DNA from: Rhizobium sp. LC145
GTDB lineage: Bacteria > Pseudomonadota > Alphaproteobacteria > Rhizobiales > Rhizobiaceae
Assembly (NCBI RefSeq): GCF_001005825.1
Contig: NZ_LBHV01000007.1
Location: forward strand, 186,001-250,000
Direction: 5' to 3'
Length of the DNA: 64,000 nucleotides
The notes below the pieces were generated by a model. That model was given only the letters and a program-made list of their open reading frames with translations. It had not been told where the DNA came from and did no database searches. Position 1 is the stretch's first letter. Every line of letters starts with the position of its first letter. The position numbers and the translations under genes are program-made. Below, piece after piece: positions 41,147 through 50,558 of the stretch.

Positions 41147-43861
41147 TCACAAGTAGTGGGCTTGCGCTGCGACGTACTTTGCTCCCGACACGATGCCAAA
41201 GGCTTGCACCGTCCCATCCACGTTGAAAACGAGAGTTCCCGACGCATTCGATGCTGTTGAGCATGGTACGCGCACCCTACTCTCCGGCCGAAGATGTATG
41301 GGGAGCTGCATAATCACGACGCCATCGGCAATCACACCGGCATCGCCGCTGGTCGTCAGAAGACTGAAGCTAAGGTGTTTGACACCTTGTTCATCAATCC
41401 ACCAATTAGCAGAATCCCCCCCGTAATATGTCCAAGTGTTCCGGAACCAGGAGCTGCTAAGAGACACCGTGGGAGATGTTGCCTTAGTCGGCTTGCTGTT
41501 GGTCAGGACCGCCAGCGCCTTCCGCGCTAGAGCATTGGCGAGATACTTCCGACCAAGTGCGGACAAGTGGATGTTATCGTATACGAGCGGGTCGACTCGG
41601 CTCCCTGCCGCGTTCCAGTCTATGTAACGCGCGAGAATAGGGGGCATTGCGCGAAGCGTATCGACCACCCCAACGGCCTGCTTATGAATTGATCGGCTGT
41701 CCGCCACCACGCGAAGGATAAGGTCTCGATAAGGAGCTCCGCGCTCAGTGTTCCCTAACTCGAATCCACCGCCGCCATGCGCAGCTGCCTCCGTTTCATC
41801 GTACATGACAGGAGGCGTCGCGAGGACAAGAGGAATCGACGCATTTCGAAACAAATCGACAATTGAATTTATCGTCGACTTAAACGCGCCGATCTCCGTC
41901 TGCCCTCTTATGTCGTTCGTCCCGACCATGCCAACAGCCAGAGTGTAGCCTGACAAGTTCAAAGCCTGCAGGTCTTCCAATTGCTGAGCGGCGCTGTCGC
42001 CACTAACCGCCACATTACTGAGTTGCTCGATCTGGACGCCATTTGAGCCTTGCAGCAGCTCCGTGAGATAGATCGGCCAGCCAGGTATATTCGGGTCCGT
42101 GATGCTGTCCCCGAAGGTAAGCACTCTGAGCGGCTTCGGGACCGAGGGGTTGAAAAACTCAGTCTTTGTCGGGTAGCAAACAAATGCACTCCCCGTCAGC
42201 CCGCCGCCTCGATAGAAGCCCCACCCTACGTAGAGGATTGCCTCACCATTGAGGCCGGGAGTGGAGAAATCACTCACAGGAGAGGCTTTGACACCATTAA
42301 GCGTCAACTCGAAGTGGTAGGGACTGATCACATCGATGCCAAGCTGGCAATAGCGGAACTGATATCCGAGTTGGTCAGGCGCGATCGCGCCTATATTCGC
42401 TTCTTGGGCTGTTCCGGCCAAATGATCCAGGAACGCGATCTTGAAAGTGTTAGCGGTACTTCCATCGAACCAGAAGGCAACAGTTCTCGTTTCCGTCCGC
42501 ACAAAGCAGGCCGGGACGAGCGAACCCGTACCGAGATGACGCAGACTGGCGGAATATGAATACCCTGCCTCTGCCTTCGTGTGGACGCCCACGAAGCCTG
42601 CGGCCGTCATCGTCTCCAGGTTAAAGACGGCTAGGTCGGCAGAACGCGAAATGCCGGTCGATGGAGCGTTATTCCATGCAGTAACGGCAGGCCATCCGGT
42701 CATCTGCAGAAGCGTCTGAGTGACATCTACCGCCTTTGGCTCGCTGAAATCCAGATCCCCAGGAGTGAGGTAGGACTTCCGCATCTCAGACTGAGGCTGA
42801 GGATAGATCTCAAAACCGTTCGGCCAAACAGGATTATCCGTCCGCTTAAGCAGCAACTTCCCATTGAGTACCTTGTTCGTTACATACGGTTGAATTGCGG
42901 CTCCTCGAAAGGTAACCCCCTCCTCCACTTCCATCGGTCCATCAAAGGCGCCTCTCCACTCGTACTCGAAAACGCCGGTTAAAGTCTTCCTTACGTGCAG
43001 GACGGCGCCCGGCTTTGCCTGGATATAGGATTGCGCGGCCCCCCATGCTGCATCGTTGAACGTAGCGCCATCATCCACAGCTCCGAATGCGCGGAAGTCT
43101 GGCGCACTTTCCGCCATTTCCCACCACGTGCCATCCGCATCTTGAAATTTCGCTTCATGCAAAGGCTCGACATTTCCGGGCTGCGCAACCGGCTCATATC
43201 GAGTCGGCGCCAATGCGTCGGTCGGCGCCGGTCGATTAATAATAATCGCGCGGAGGCCAGTCAGCACATATGTGGCCGCCGTGTCGCGGCTGTCAAAAAT
43301 AGGGACATTACCCTGACTAATGATATCGGATGCAAACCCGGCCGCTAGATCGGCGGCGACCTCGGCTCGATCGCGCGCTGCAAGGGTCTCATCCCGAGCG
43401 ATGAAGATCAGCGAGGCGATCGCCTCGTCGGAGAATAGCTGGAACACGGCGCCCATCTTCGCCCCCAGCAGATATCCAGGCGTGAGGCCTCCGGAGATGA
43501 TATCCTGACCGCTACGCGTCTTGATTGTCAGGGGAGCTTGCCCGTTGAAACTGACTGTGACGGGAGCGCCTGTGTTCGTGTCTAGAATATTCAGCACAAC
43601 CAGAACTGCTTCAGTAACAGGAAGCGCGGTCGTGGCCTGGATTGCATTTGGGGTTCCGGCACCAGAGTTGACGGCCCTCAACCAATATGGCGGCAGATCT
43701 TCCGGATCGATACCAACAGATCCGAGAGCAACCAGTGTGCGCTCGACCTCTGTCATCCAAACCTGAAACTCCTGCGGCGAGATCGCGCGCGGATTGCCGT
43801 TTTCATCCACCGGCGCAGCAATCAGCTGTCCGAGCTTCGTGAACATGACCATGCGGTTCAT
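41147..43861 (-). CDS. Tail spike/fibre with C-terminal SGNH hydrolase domain
   Basis: The 904-residue protein begins with a short head-binding part (MNRMVMFTKLGQLIAAPVDE), followed by a repetitive phage-spike region (SQGNVPIFDSRDTAATYVL-type). From about residue 570 it has an SGNH/GDSL esterase: LTFGDSIT (block I, about 584), AVSGDSAA, VGTNDIRG (about 648) and DNIHLSALG (about 764) supply the Ser, Gly, Asn and Asp-x-x-His. SGNH domains on spikes deacetylate polysaccharides. It is the most distal tail gene and lies beside the acyltransferase gene. Confidence 0.8.
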   Translation of the reverse strand: MNRMVMFTKLGQLIAAPVDENGNPRAISPQEFQVWMTEVERTLVALGSVGIDPEDLPPYWLRAVNSGAGTPNAIQATTALPVTEAVLVVLNILDTNTGAPVTVSFNGQAPLTIKTRSGQDIISGGLTPGYLLGAKMGAVFQLFSDEAIASLIFIARDETLAARDRAEVAADLAAGFASDIISQGNVPIFDSRDTAATYVLTGLRAIIINRPAPTDALAPTRYEPVAQPGNVEPLHEAKFQDADGTWWEMAESAPDFRAFGAVDDGATFNDAAWGAAQSYIQAKPGAVLHVRKTLTGVFEYEWRGAFDGPMEVEEGVTFRGAAIQPYVTNKVLNGKLLLKRTDNPVWPNGFEIYPQPQSEMRKSYLTPGDLDFSEPKAVDVTQTLLQMTGWPAVTAWNNAPSTGISRSADLAVFNLETMTAAGFVGVHTKAEAGYSYSASLRHLGTGSLVPACFVRTETRTVAFWFDGSTANTFKIAFLDHLAGTAQEANIGAIAPDQLGYQFRYCQLGIDVISPYHFELTLNGVKASPVSDFSTPGLNGEAILYVGWGFYRGGGLTGSAFVCYPTKTEFFNPSVPKPLRVLTFGDSITDPNIPGWPIYLTELLQGSNGVQIEQLSNVAVSGDSAAQQLEDLQALNLSGYTLAVGMVGTNDIRGQTEIGAFKSTINSIVDLFRNASIPLVLATPPVMYDETEAAAHGGGGFELGNTERGAPYRDLILRVVADSRSIHKQAVGVVDTLRAMPPILARYIDWNAAGSRVDPLVYDNIHLSALGRKYLANALARKALAVLTNSKPTKATSPTVSLSSSWFRNTWTYYGGDSANWWIDEQGVKHLSFSLLTTSGDAGVIADGVVIMQLPIHLRPESRVRVPCSTASNASGTLVFNVDGTVQAFGIVSGAKYVAAQAHYL

Positions 43862-43879
43862 TCCTTGGTTTTAGATTTT

Positions 43880-46081
43880 TTAGTTGCCCGAAGGCTCGGC
43901 GCTGAACTGCAGGTAAGGGCCGCCAGACCCATTGCTGCTGAGCGTTTGAACGCGCCAAATGACGACGCCAGCTGATTGGCTGATAGAATCCTGAAAGGTA
44001 AGTTCCAGTTTGGGTCGCACGTTCTGCCGTGAAACGACAACCCAGGTGGGAGGCAGGATCCCAACACGCCTCTCTAACTGAATGGATGCGGCCCTAAGGT
44101 CGTTTGTTGTCACCACCACATTGAGCGATACGCTTCCGCTATCGCCAGAAGCACCACCGCTGACGAGTATTGGAGCACCCGGAGGCGTGTCGTCGGCGAT
44201 GACGGTCGTATGGAGCGGCGTGGAGAAATAGCTGCCGTCATCACCATTGAAGACGCGCACTCGAGCGTCGACAACTCGTCCGGTGAGGTCAGCTGAAACA
44301 TACGCCCCTACGGCGGAATACTCCCCTTCGCCGCCGATGACCTCTTCCGGCTCTCCGGGGAATTCCGTCATGCTCTGATAAACATCCGGCAATCCGTTTG
44401 TGTAAGGCCGGTACGACGCCTCCGCGACGGTGTAATCCTGATCTGGAAGATTGAAGCCTATACGGAACTCCTTTCCTCCGTCGGGATAAGTAATTTGCAC
44501 TGCTGCATAAGGAGGATCGGGCGTGATCATGTCCGTTTCGAAGCCGAGCTCCGGAATGACATCAGGCGCGGGAGCTTCATCAGCTTGCGGGTTCCATGGC
44601 GGCAGCGTAGGCCAAACCATGAAAGGTATCTCAACCGTTCCGTTATCGTCATCGATCCGAGGCGTATCCATTCGGACCTCCATAAGGTCGTGAAGGTCTG
44701 GCTCCTCGATCTCGGCATAGAGCAGACCCCATGCGGCCAGACCGACCATATTCGTAATCATCGTGCCGCGATCGGCCCGCGACAGATCGAATATCCTTCG
44801 GCCTATCCGCTGGGCCTGGGAAGCAGACGGACAGAATGGAAGATCGATATCCAAATACTTGGGGCCATACCGTGCTACCTCGTCGTCAACCCTCGCCCAG
44901 GCGATGCCCTCCAAATTGATCTCTGCGAGCTCGTAGCTGCGTTCCGGTGAATAATACTTGATCCGGCAGATGTTCGGCCGCTCTACCGCCTCAGGGCCAG
45001 ATACCCAAGTGTAGTCGTAGATATCGAGCGGGTCGAAATCGATCTCCGGCGTAACGCTGTCTTCGATCAATTCGAAATAGACCCGTCCCTCTTCATCCAG
45101 CCGAATTTCAAGCCCGGCTGAATCGAGGAACTGCTGCATAGTCTCGCCGCGTTCGCTCTCCCATGCCCAAACGCCCCAAAGGCGAGACCGCTTTTCGGTA
45201 CCGCTCCTGGTTGGAACAAGCACGTCCGCCTTGTTCGCTGTGTCCGCAATCCGCGCCCAGTTGAACCGCTCCGCGGGAAAGGCCGGGTCGCGCCGCAGCA
45301 CATGAGCGCAAATCAAAGGGGCATTATCTGACCATCTCCAGGATCCCGGATTACTTGCCGATTGGGATGGGTCGCGGGGGTCGTAAACCCGTGACGCGCG
45401 GCATACCCACTCGGTTTCAGGGGCGCCGTTTTGATAGAGAGACAGGTACTTCTTGTTTTCCAGGCCCGGATTGTAGAAGAGGAGCTGCGATTGTGCGATC
45501 CCGCGCACCCGGTGCGCAGAGGTCCAAATGGCGGGAAATAAGGACATGAGACCGGCCCAGGCAGTTTCGGCGCCATTGCCGAGCTTGTCTTGCCAGTTCG
45601 CCCAGGATCCGTTCGGCCTGGCCCACGGCGGCGAACTCACATCGCCATTTGCCTCTACCGTGACCTCACGCTGGCCAAGATAATACTGCTCGATCGCGTC
45701 GATTGGTCCCTGAAGTCGGCAAATCAGCCTGGCTCGCGTGGAGCCATCGGTATTGCCGAAGGCCTTCAGGCCACCAACCCGCACGCGCCCCACTCCTTCA
45801 ATCACCGAGCTTTCGCCGGTCTCGAAAGTGCTTTTCGCGTCCGATGGCTTGATGGCGCCACCTCGCTGCTGCCCGAGCAGTGCCGAGCCCAGAACAGCGG
45901 CGCCGGCAATACCATAGCCGATGACGGTAGCGAGCGTTCCAGTGATCGCCGCCGGAATGGCGGTGCTGGACAGCAAGAAGCCGTGAATGCCGATGATCAG
46001 GCTTTCTATACCGGCATGGGCAGGCATGGCGCCCAACCAATAGGTGGCGCTCGTAAGAAGCAGTAGTGTGCGGATTTTCAT
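43880..46081 (-). CDS. Tail tip / baseplate hub protein
   Basis: The 733-residue protein occupies the position of tail-tip protein J. It opens with a hydrophobic, signal-like segment (TLLLLTSATYWLGAMPAHAG) and a glycine-rich TM-like region (IAGAAVLGSALLGQ). Middle sequence such as IEQYYLGQREVTVEAN and VERPNICRIKYYSPE is typical of phage hub proteins; the C-terminal part has fibronectin-like beta sequence. Its ATG overlaps the stop of the peptidase-like gene by four bases. It is assigned by position and general features. Confidence 0.65.
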   Translation of the reverse strand: MKIRTLLLLTSATYWLGAMPAHAGIESLIIGIHGFLLSSTAIPAAITGTLATVIGYGIAGAAVLGSALLGQQRGGAIKPSDAKSTFETGESSVIEGVGRVRVGGLKAFGNTDGSTRARLICRLQGPIDAIEQYYLGQREVTVEANGDVSSPPWARPNGSWANWQDKLGNGAETAWAGLMSLFPAIWTSAHRVRGIAQSQLLFYNPGLENKKYLSLYQNGAPETEWVCRASRVYDPRDPSQSASNPGSWRWSDNAPLICAHVLRRDPAFPAERFNWARIADTANKADVLVPTRSGTEKRSRLWGVWAWESERGETMQQFLDSAGLEIRLDEEGRVYFELIEDSVTPEIDFDPLDIYDYTWVSGPEAVERPNICRIKYYSPERSYELAEINLEGIAWARVDDEVARYGPKYLDIDLPFCPSASQAQRIGRRIFDLSRADRGTMITNMVGLAAWGLLYAEIEEPDLHDLMEVRMDTPRIDDDNGTVEIPFMVWPTLPPWNPQADEAPAPDVIPELGFETDMITPDPPYAAVQITYPDGGKEFRIGFNLPDQDYTVAEASYRPYTNGLPDVYQSMTEFPGEPEEVIGGEGEYSAVGAYVSADLTGRVVDARVRVFNGDDGSYFSTPLHTTVIADDTPPGAPILVSGGASGDSGSVSLNVVVTTNDLRAASIQLERRVGILPPTWVVVSRQNVRPKLELTFQDSISQSAGVVIWRVQTLSSNGSGGPYLQFSAEPSGN

Positions 46082-46482
46082 TTCTGGAACGTCCAGACCT
46101 TCACGATTTCCCGTGGCATCAGCATTGAAACCCCTCGTCTCACCCGCCAGACGAAGCGGCCGTGATCGAGGAATATCCCGCTCACCTGTCCGGCTATTCG
46201 AGTGTTGATGATGCCGACATCACCGAATTCAGGCGCACCGGTCTCCCAGAGCAATTCCCCGATAAGAGCCTCTTCCCAGAGCGCGCACAGGGATCCGGCT
46301 GCAGAAATCTTCGCTTCAGCCTCTTCCCAGCTATGCCAGTCCGGTTCCGGTATGACCCGCTCGCCAGTGAACATGGCTTGCCATTCATCTGCCCAGGGTG
46401 AGCAATCATCGACACCCCACTGTGCATCCTTGGAAGAGACGGCATCGATATGATCCTGAAGCAGTTCGCCAATGTCGCTCAT
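46078..46482 (-). CDS. DUF6950-like tail protein, possible Cys peptidase
   Basis: The 134-residue protein has a Cys in WGVDDCSPWADEW and His residues in WHSWEEAE and LDHGRFVWR, in an NlpC/P60-like arrangement. DUF6950 proteins occupy this position in tail modules, where peptidoglycan-degrading or assembly peptidases are common. It overlaps both neighbours by four bases, so it is tightly coupled to them. Confidence 0.65.
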   Translation of the reverse strand: MSDIGELLQDHIDAVSSKDAQWGVDDCSPWADEWQAMFTGERVIPEPDWHSWEEAEAKISAAGSLCALWEEALIGELLWETGAPEFGDVGIINTRIAGQVSGIFLDHGRFVWRVRRGVSMLMPREIVKVWTFQK

Positions 46483-47057
46483 GCCTTGATGATCTCCTGA
46501 ACCTTCACGCCGACGAACTGGAGCCCCTTGTCGCCTGGATAACGCCGCTCCTGGTCAGCCGGAGTCCATCGGCCACCGAACGGGTAGTTCTGGCTCTGCC
46601 AAAGGGTTTCGACCGTGAACGATACCGTCCGCACACCGATACCCGTGCTCTGACGCTTGGGAGCGGAGAGGAAACCGGGAAACAGCTTTTTCAATCCGAA
46701 TGGCCAGACCTCCTGCGTCTCCTGGTCGAATGCGCACCAATAGAGATCCGCAAGCGCACCTTCCGTTTGCCGCGCCTGGTCCTTTACTGAACGCAGGAAT
46801 TCGACATTGACGCCGGAAAGGACAATGTCCACTTTCGCCGCCTGCCCGAACCTGGGATCCTCGACGGCCGACATCGAGACGAGTTGCCGGCCGGCCGGAT
46901 CGGAAACACCGCGCCATTCATGCCCGCCGACCACCTTGCGTCCGACGCCGTTGTGAAGGCGCCAGGTGCCGGACGGCAGTCCGAGTTCGGCAAACCAGGC
47001 ACGCGCGATGTGGGGGCGACGAAGGAATTCCCTCGCCTCTTCGGAGAATAGCGCCAT
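46479..47057 (-). CDS. Phage tail assembly protein (hypothetical, DUF2163-position)
   Basis: The 192-residue protein begins MALFSEEAREFLRRPHIARA and has the LHNGVGRKVVGGHEWRGVSD block common in proteobacterial tail operons. Its place, between the 47280 protein and the peptidase-like protein, matches that of the DUF2163 hub component of gene-transfer-agent and lambda-like tails, but the sequence identity to that family is unclear to me. Confidence 0.6.
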   Translation of the reverse strand: MALFSEEAREFLRRPHIARAWFAELGLPSGTWRLHNGVGRKVVGGHEWRGVSDPAGRQLVSMSAVEDPRFGQAAKVDIVLSGVNVEFLRSVKDQARQTEGALADLYWCAFDQETQEVWPFGLKKLFPGFLSAPKRQSTGIGVRTVSFTVETLWQSQNYPFGGRWTPADQERRYPGDKGLQFVGVKVQEIIKA

Positions 47058-47060
47058 GAC

Positions 47061-47276
47061 CTAGCCGTTCACTTGTTCCCATGCGCTCAGCTCGCGCAGG
47101 TGCTGGCGCTGCAGTTCCGAAACCGCGTTAGCAATTTCCGCCTTCTCTTCGGCGGTGATTTCATCGTCTGGGCGACCGGGAAATGGATTGAGCGCAGCAT
47201 TCATCTCGTCAGCATGCAGGAGCGCCAATTCACGCCGGGACATCATGGCGACTTCCTCAAGATTTCTGTCCGTCAT
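47061..47276 (-). CDS. Small tail-operon protein (hypothetical)
   Basis: The 71-residue protein is helical and acidic (NLEEVAMMSRRELALLHADE, EEKAEIANAVSELQRQHL). It fits snugly between the two neighbouring tail genes with three and four bases of space. I know no family. Confidence 0.6.
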   Translation of the reverse strand: MTDRNLEEVAMMSRRELALLHADEMNAALNPFPGRPDDEITAEEKAEIANAVSELQRQHLRELSAWEQVNG

Positions 47277-47279
47277 GGA

Positions 47280-48008
47280 TTACACCGTGAAGTAGTCGCG
47301 AACGTCGTAATCGAAGACTTCCGAGAGGATCAGCGTCGTCTCTTCGCCGTAGCCCACTCCTCGCGATAGTTCGGCCGCCTGCTCACCATCGAGTTTCATG
47401 GCAAGCACCGGCTTTAGCGTTGCGAAATCATCGGTGGTGATCGCCTTTCTGAGCGGAGGCCAGATCCTGTATTCGCCGCTCCCGCGCGCTTCGGTAATCA
47501 TGTATTTTCCGAAGTGCAGCGGGAAAAAGCCGATCTCGTCTCCCATATCGAGGTCATACCCCCAGAAGTCTGCTGTCAACCGGATAATCGTCGCACCGAC
47601 ACTGGCATTTGCAGCCACCGGCACGTTTGGCGGTGAGGCCGACCAATTTCGCTGATTTGCCCACGGCATCACGTTATCCCACGGCATGCCGTCGCGCTCT
47701 TGCACGTAAGCGTACTTCGCTCCGGCTTCATTGAGCGTCAGCGCATCAGGAGCCGGCCACGGCACCCGCACTGCGTTGGCGCCACCATGTAACGCCGTTA
47801 TCAATCCCTCGATCCGACGATAAAGCCTGCCCTCTGCGACCGGCAGAACGAATTCGTATTTCCACGCGCCAAAGGGAGAAGCTACGGATTGGGATCGCCC
47901 ACCGATGGAATCCTGCGGCGAAGTACCGCCGACCGATCGCGGGCCAGAAAGCGGCCGGCGCGTTCTGACTCCCAAGCCGTTCGGCCAATTCAGCAAACGC
48001 CCCATCAT
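47280..48008 (-). CDS. Tail tip-associated protein (hypothetical)
   Basis: The 242-residue protein has WKYEFVLPVAEGRLYRRIEG and a VPVAANASVGATIIRLTADFW block; these are typical of long-tailed phage proteins next to the tape measure. Its start overlaps the tape-measure stop by four bases. The position fits a tail-tip component that joins tube and hub. Confidence 0.6.
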   Translation of the reverse strand: MMGRLLNWPNGLGVRTRRPLSGPRSVGGTSPQDSIGGRSQSVASPFGAWKYEFVLPVAEGRLYRRIEGLITALHGGANAVRVPWPAPDALTLNEAGAKYAYVQERDGMPWDNVMPWANQRNWSASPPNVPVAANASVGATIIRLTADFWGYDLDMGDEIGFFPLHFGKYMITEARGSGEYRIWPPLRKAITTDDFATLKPVLAMKLDGEQAAELSRGVGYGEETTLILSEVFDYDVRDYFTV

Positions 48009-49900
48009 CCCCTCGTCTTGCGGCTATTCGATATTTTGGTGCGCGCATCGACCATCTTGCCGAAGTTCCGCGCCTGCTCGTCCATGCGGCGCTCTATGCG
48101 GGCAAGACCCGCCGCATCCGAATTCGGAGCGTTGATGACTGGGGCGAATACAAGCGATCCGCCCCCGATGCTCTGCCCCGGTTTCGTGATATCGACACGC
48201 TCGTTCGGAGATTTGCGGAACATGACGAGCTGACTGTCTATCCCGCCTGTACCGCCCGGCAGAATGGAACCGCCGGTAGAGAAGCCCACCAGCCCCTTGA
48301 ACAGGCTCCCGAAGAGGCCACTAAAGAAACCGCCCCCACCTCCGCCAATGTTCATGCTGGAGATAAGGCTGCTGGCGACACTGCGCAGCGCATCAAGCGC
48401 CACATCGCGCCATTCCTTCGTGCCGCTGATGGCGTCCGCGATGGAAGACCCGAGACCGGAAAATGCGCTTTCCATCCCCTGCCCCAATCCTTCGCCGACA
48501 CCTTCGATCCCATCGAAAGCACCCCTGATGCCGTCTGCAGTCTGCGCCGCCGTCCCGACAACTTTTCCCTGGAGGCTAGTCATACCGTTACCGAGACCCT
48601 GCATGACGTTGACACCAACGTCATGCATCACCCGGGAAGGAGAGTGGATGCCGAGGGCGCTTTTGACGCCTTCGGCGATACCGGTACCTATGCTGGCGAT
48701 ATTGCCCCTAATGGCCTCCCATCTCGCTTTGACGCCGTTCCACAGGCCATCGATAATCTGACCGCCGATTTCGAGCATCTTTCCCGGAAGCGCTAGAAAT
48801 GCGTTCACGATATCCGCGGCTACCTGCACCACCTGATTTTTGAAGGCTGTGAACGCCTGCCCCGCATTTTCGACGCCGCGCTTAAGCTGCTCCCAAACAC
48901 CACCGGCAAACTGTACGGTCGCCTCATATGCTCTGGAGATCTCCGGCCAGAACGCGATCAGACCGGCGGTCAATGCCGCAATCGCAGCAACGACCCCGAG
49001 CACGGGGAGACTGATTGCGGAAACGGCAGCGAGGAACAAGCCGAGAGCAGCAACGACCGGTCCGATCGCCGCGGCAATCCCGCCGATGATCACTCCCCAC
49101 TTGAGAATTTCAGGATTGGTGGCGGAAAGTGTTTGGACAAGGCTCGTCAGCCACTGCACCATCTGCGTGATGTATTCAACGATGCCGCTGCTCGCCAGCG
49201 CGATCGTCAGCCCCTTGACCGCCTCGGAGAGCGCCCGCATGGCATCGTTATACGCCTTCAGGCCAGCAGCCTGACCCTCGGATATGACCGCAGCCCCCTC
49301 GCCCAATTCTCGAAAGCCTTCTCCACCAGCCTTCAGAAGCGGAATGAGTGCGGTTGCATCAGACGCCATCGCCTCAAGATAGAAGGTCATCTCCTGCTGA
49401 GAGGCGCCCGCCTTGACGAGGCTGTCATAGTAGAGCTGGAGCGACTGCGGGCCGGACAGATTCTTGAACGCTTCCGCGGTGATACCGACTTTCGGCGCGA
49501 TCTTCTCGAAGAAGTCAGCCATTGGGCCGCCGCCCGTCTGGTTGAAATCGCCGATGCGGTCGTTCACATCCTTGAAGATATCGGCGAGCTTGTCGCCCTC
49601 GATGCCAACCGATTTGGCGGCATACGCCAGGCGCTGGAAATCCTCGAATCCGGTGTTGGAGATCTGAGCTGCCTTGCGAAGCTCGTCGATGTCCTTGGCC
49701 ATGCTCACGGCGGCAGCAGCCACCGCGCCGCCGGCGATCGTCAATGGAGCACTGATGTAGGTCGAAAGCTTGCCGCCCCACGCCTGCATCTGCTTCCCGA
49801 CATTGGCCATGGAAGCGCGCACCCCCTTCAGGCTTTCCGTGAACTGGGCCGTATCGATGCCGAGATTGACGCGAAGCGCGCCGATGACTGCCGATGCCAT
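48005..49900 (-). CDS. Tail tape measure protein
   Basis: I start at ATG 49900 (MASAVIGALRVNLGIDTAQF), where the family begins; the longer frame to 49993 is not supported. The 631 residues contain the tape-measure N-terminus (LKGVRASMANVGKQMQAWGG), long helices, several hydrophobic stretches (VAALGLFLAAVSAISLPVLG) and the HSPSRVMHDVGVNVMQGLGN block. At roughly 1.5 angstroms per residue it predicts a tail of about 95 nm. It lies directly behind the tail-assembly chaperones. Confidence 0.9.
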   Translation of the reverse strand: MASAVIGALRVNLGIDTAQFTESLKGVRASMANVGKQMQAWGGKLSTYISAPLTIAGGAVAAAAVSMAKDIDELRKAAQISNTGFEDFQRLAYAAKSVGIEGDKLADIFKDVNDRIGDFNQTGGGPMADFFEKIAPKVGITAEAFKNLSGPQSLQLYYDSLVKAGASQQEMTFYLEAMASDATALIPLLKAGGEGFRELGEGAAVISEGQAAGLKAYNDAMRALSEAVKGLTIALASSGIVEYITQMVQWLTSLVQTLSATNPEILKWGVIIGGIAAAIGPVVAALGLFLAAVSAISLPVLGVVAAIAALTAGLIAFWPEISRAYEATVQFAGGVWEQLKRGVENAGQAFTAFKNQVVQVAADIVNAFLALPGKMLEIGGQIIDGLWNGVKARWEAIRGNIASIGTGIAEGVKSALGIHSPSRVMHDVGVNVMQGLGNGMTSLQGKVVGTAAQTADGIRGAFDGIEGVGEGLGQGMESAFSGLGSSIADAISGTKEWRDVALDALRSVASSLISSMNIGGGGGGFFSGLFGSLFKGLVGFSTGGSILPGGTGGIDSQLVMFRKSPNERVDITKPGQSIGGGSLVFAPVINAPNSDAAGLARIERRMDEQARNFGKMVDARTKISNSRKTRG

Positions 49901-49913
49901 TGATATCAACCTT

Positions 49914-50177
49914 CTACTTCCGTGCCTTGAACCACGCCGAAATGCCGGCGAAATCCTCCTCCCAGCTGCGCTTTGGAGCGGGCCGTCGCTCATCGTTGGT
50001 GATGAGGTCTTTCAGCTTGGGGAGCTTTTTCTGGCGCGAGAGCGCCGCGATGTGCCAGGCGAGGATTGCCCGCTCATCGCGATCGCGTTTCATTCTCGCC
50101 ACCGCGCCGTCGATGACGACCCTGACTTCGCGGAGCGTCAGTCGCCAGAACAGCGAGGGGTCTTGCCCGCATTCCAC
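49914..50177 (-). CDS. Tail assembly chaperone, T-like second frame
   Basis: The frame gives 87 residues from a GTG at 50177 (ECGQDPSLFWRLTLREVRVV) but remains open and protein-like upstream (KCKPSDSEEFSPLDLLKSW), overlapping the end of the previous gene in the -1 register. This is the arrangement of G/GT chaperones, in which a -1 frameshift fuses the two. They coat the tape measure during tail assembly. Confidence 0.6.
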   Translation of the reverse strand: MECGQDPSLFWRLTLREVRVVIDGAVARMKRDRDERAILAWHIAALSRQKKLPKLKDLITNDERRPAPKRSWEEDFAGISAWFKARK

Positions 50178-50194
50178 CCAGGACTTGAGCAGAT

Positions 50195-50557
50195 CTAGCG
50201 GGCTGAACTCCTCGCTATCCGAGGGTTTGCATTTCCTCTCGCCTCCGGGAACGCAAGCTGGAAGGCTTTGCCGATCTTCTCCATGCAGGAAGGCAGGCCC
50301 GCGTCTGTGGCGATTTTCCCCGCCTCGTTTATTTCGACTTCGGGGTGGTGGTCATGAAGGGCCGCGCAGATCAGCTTTCGAACATCCTTCACCGTGATGT
50401 TCTCCGCATCGTTGAAGATGGAGCCGATCTTCTGGATCGGCATGCCGAACGCGTCCTCAAGCTCACAGAGCGCATTGACCGAAAACGAAAGGGTATACTC
50501 CTTGTCGCCGGCCTTCAGCGAAACGGAGCCGCGATTGCTGTTTGCCATGTGCCCCAC
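50195..50557 (-). CDS. Tail assembly chaperone, G-like
   Basis: The 120-residue protein (start at GTG/ATG near 50557-50548) has VSLKAGDKEYTLSFSVNALC and LEDAFGMPIQKIGSIF, the pattern of GTA-type and lambda-like tail assembly chaperones. It lies between tail tube and tape measure, the fixed position of these proteins. The C-terminal end overlaps the T-like frame. Confidence 0.75.
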   Translation of the reverse strand: MGHMANSNRGSVSLKAGDKEYTLSFSVNALCELEDAFGMPIQKIGSIFNDAENITVKDVRKLICAALHDHHPEVEINEAGKIATDAGLPSCMEKIGKAFQLAFPEARGNANPRIARSSAR

Positions 50558-50558
50558 C

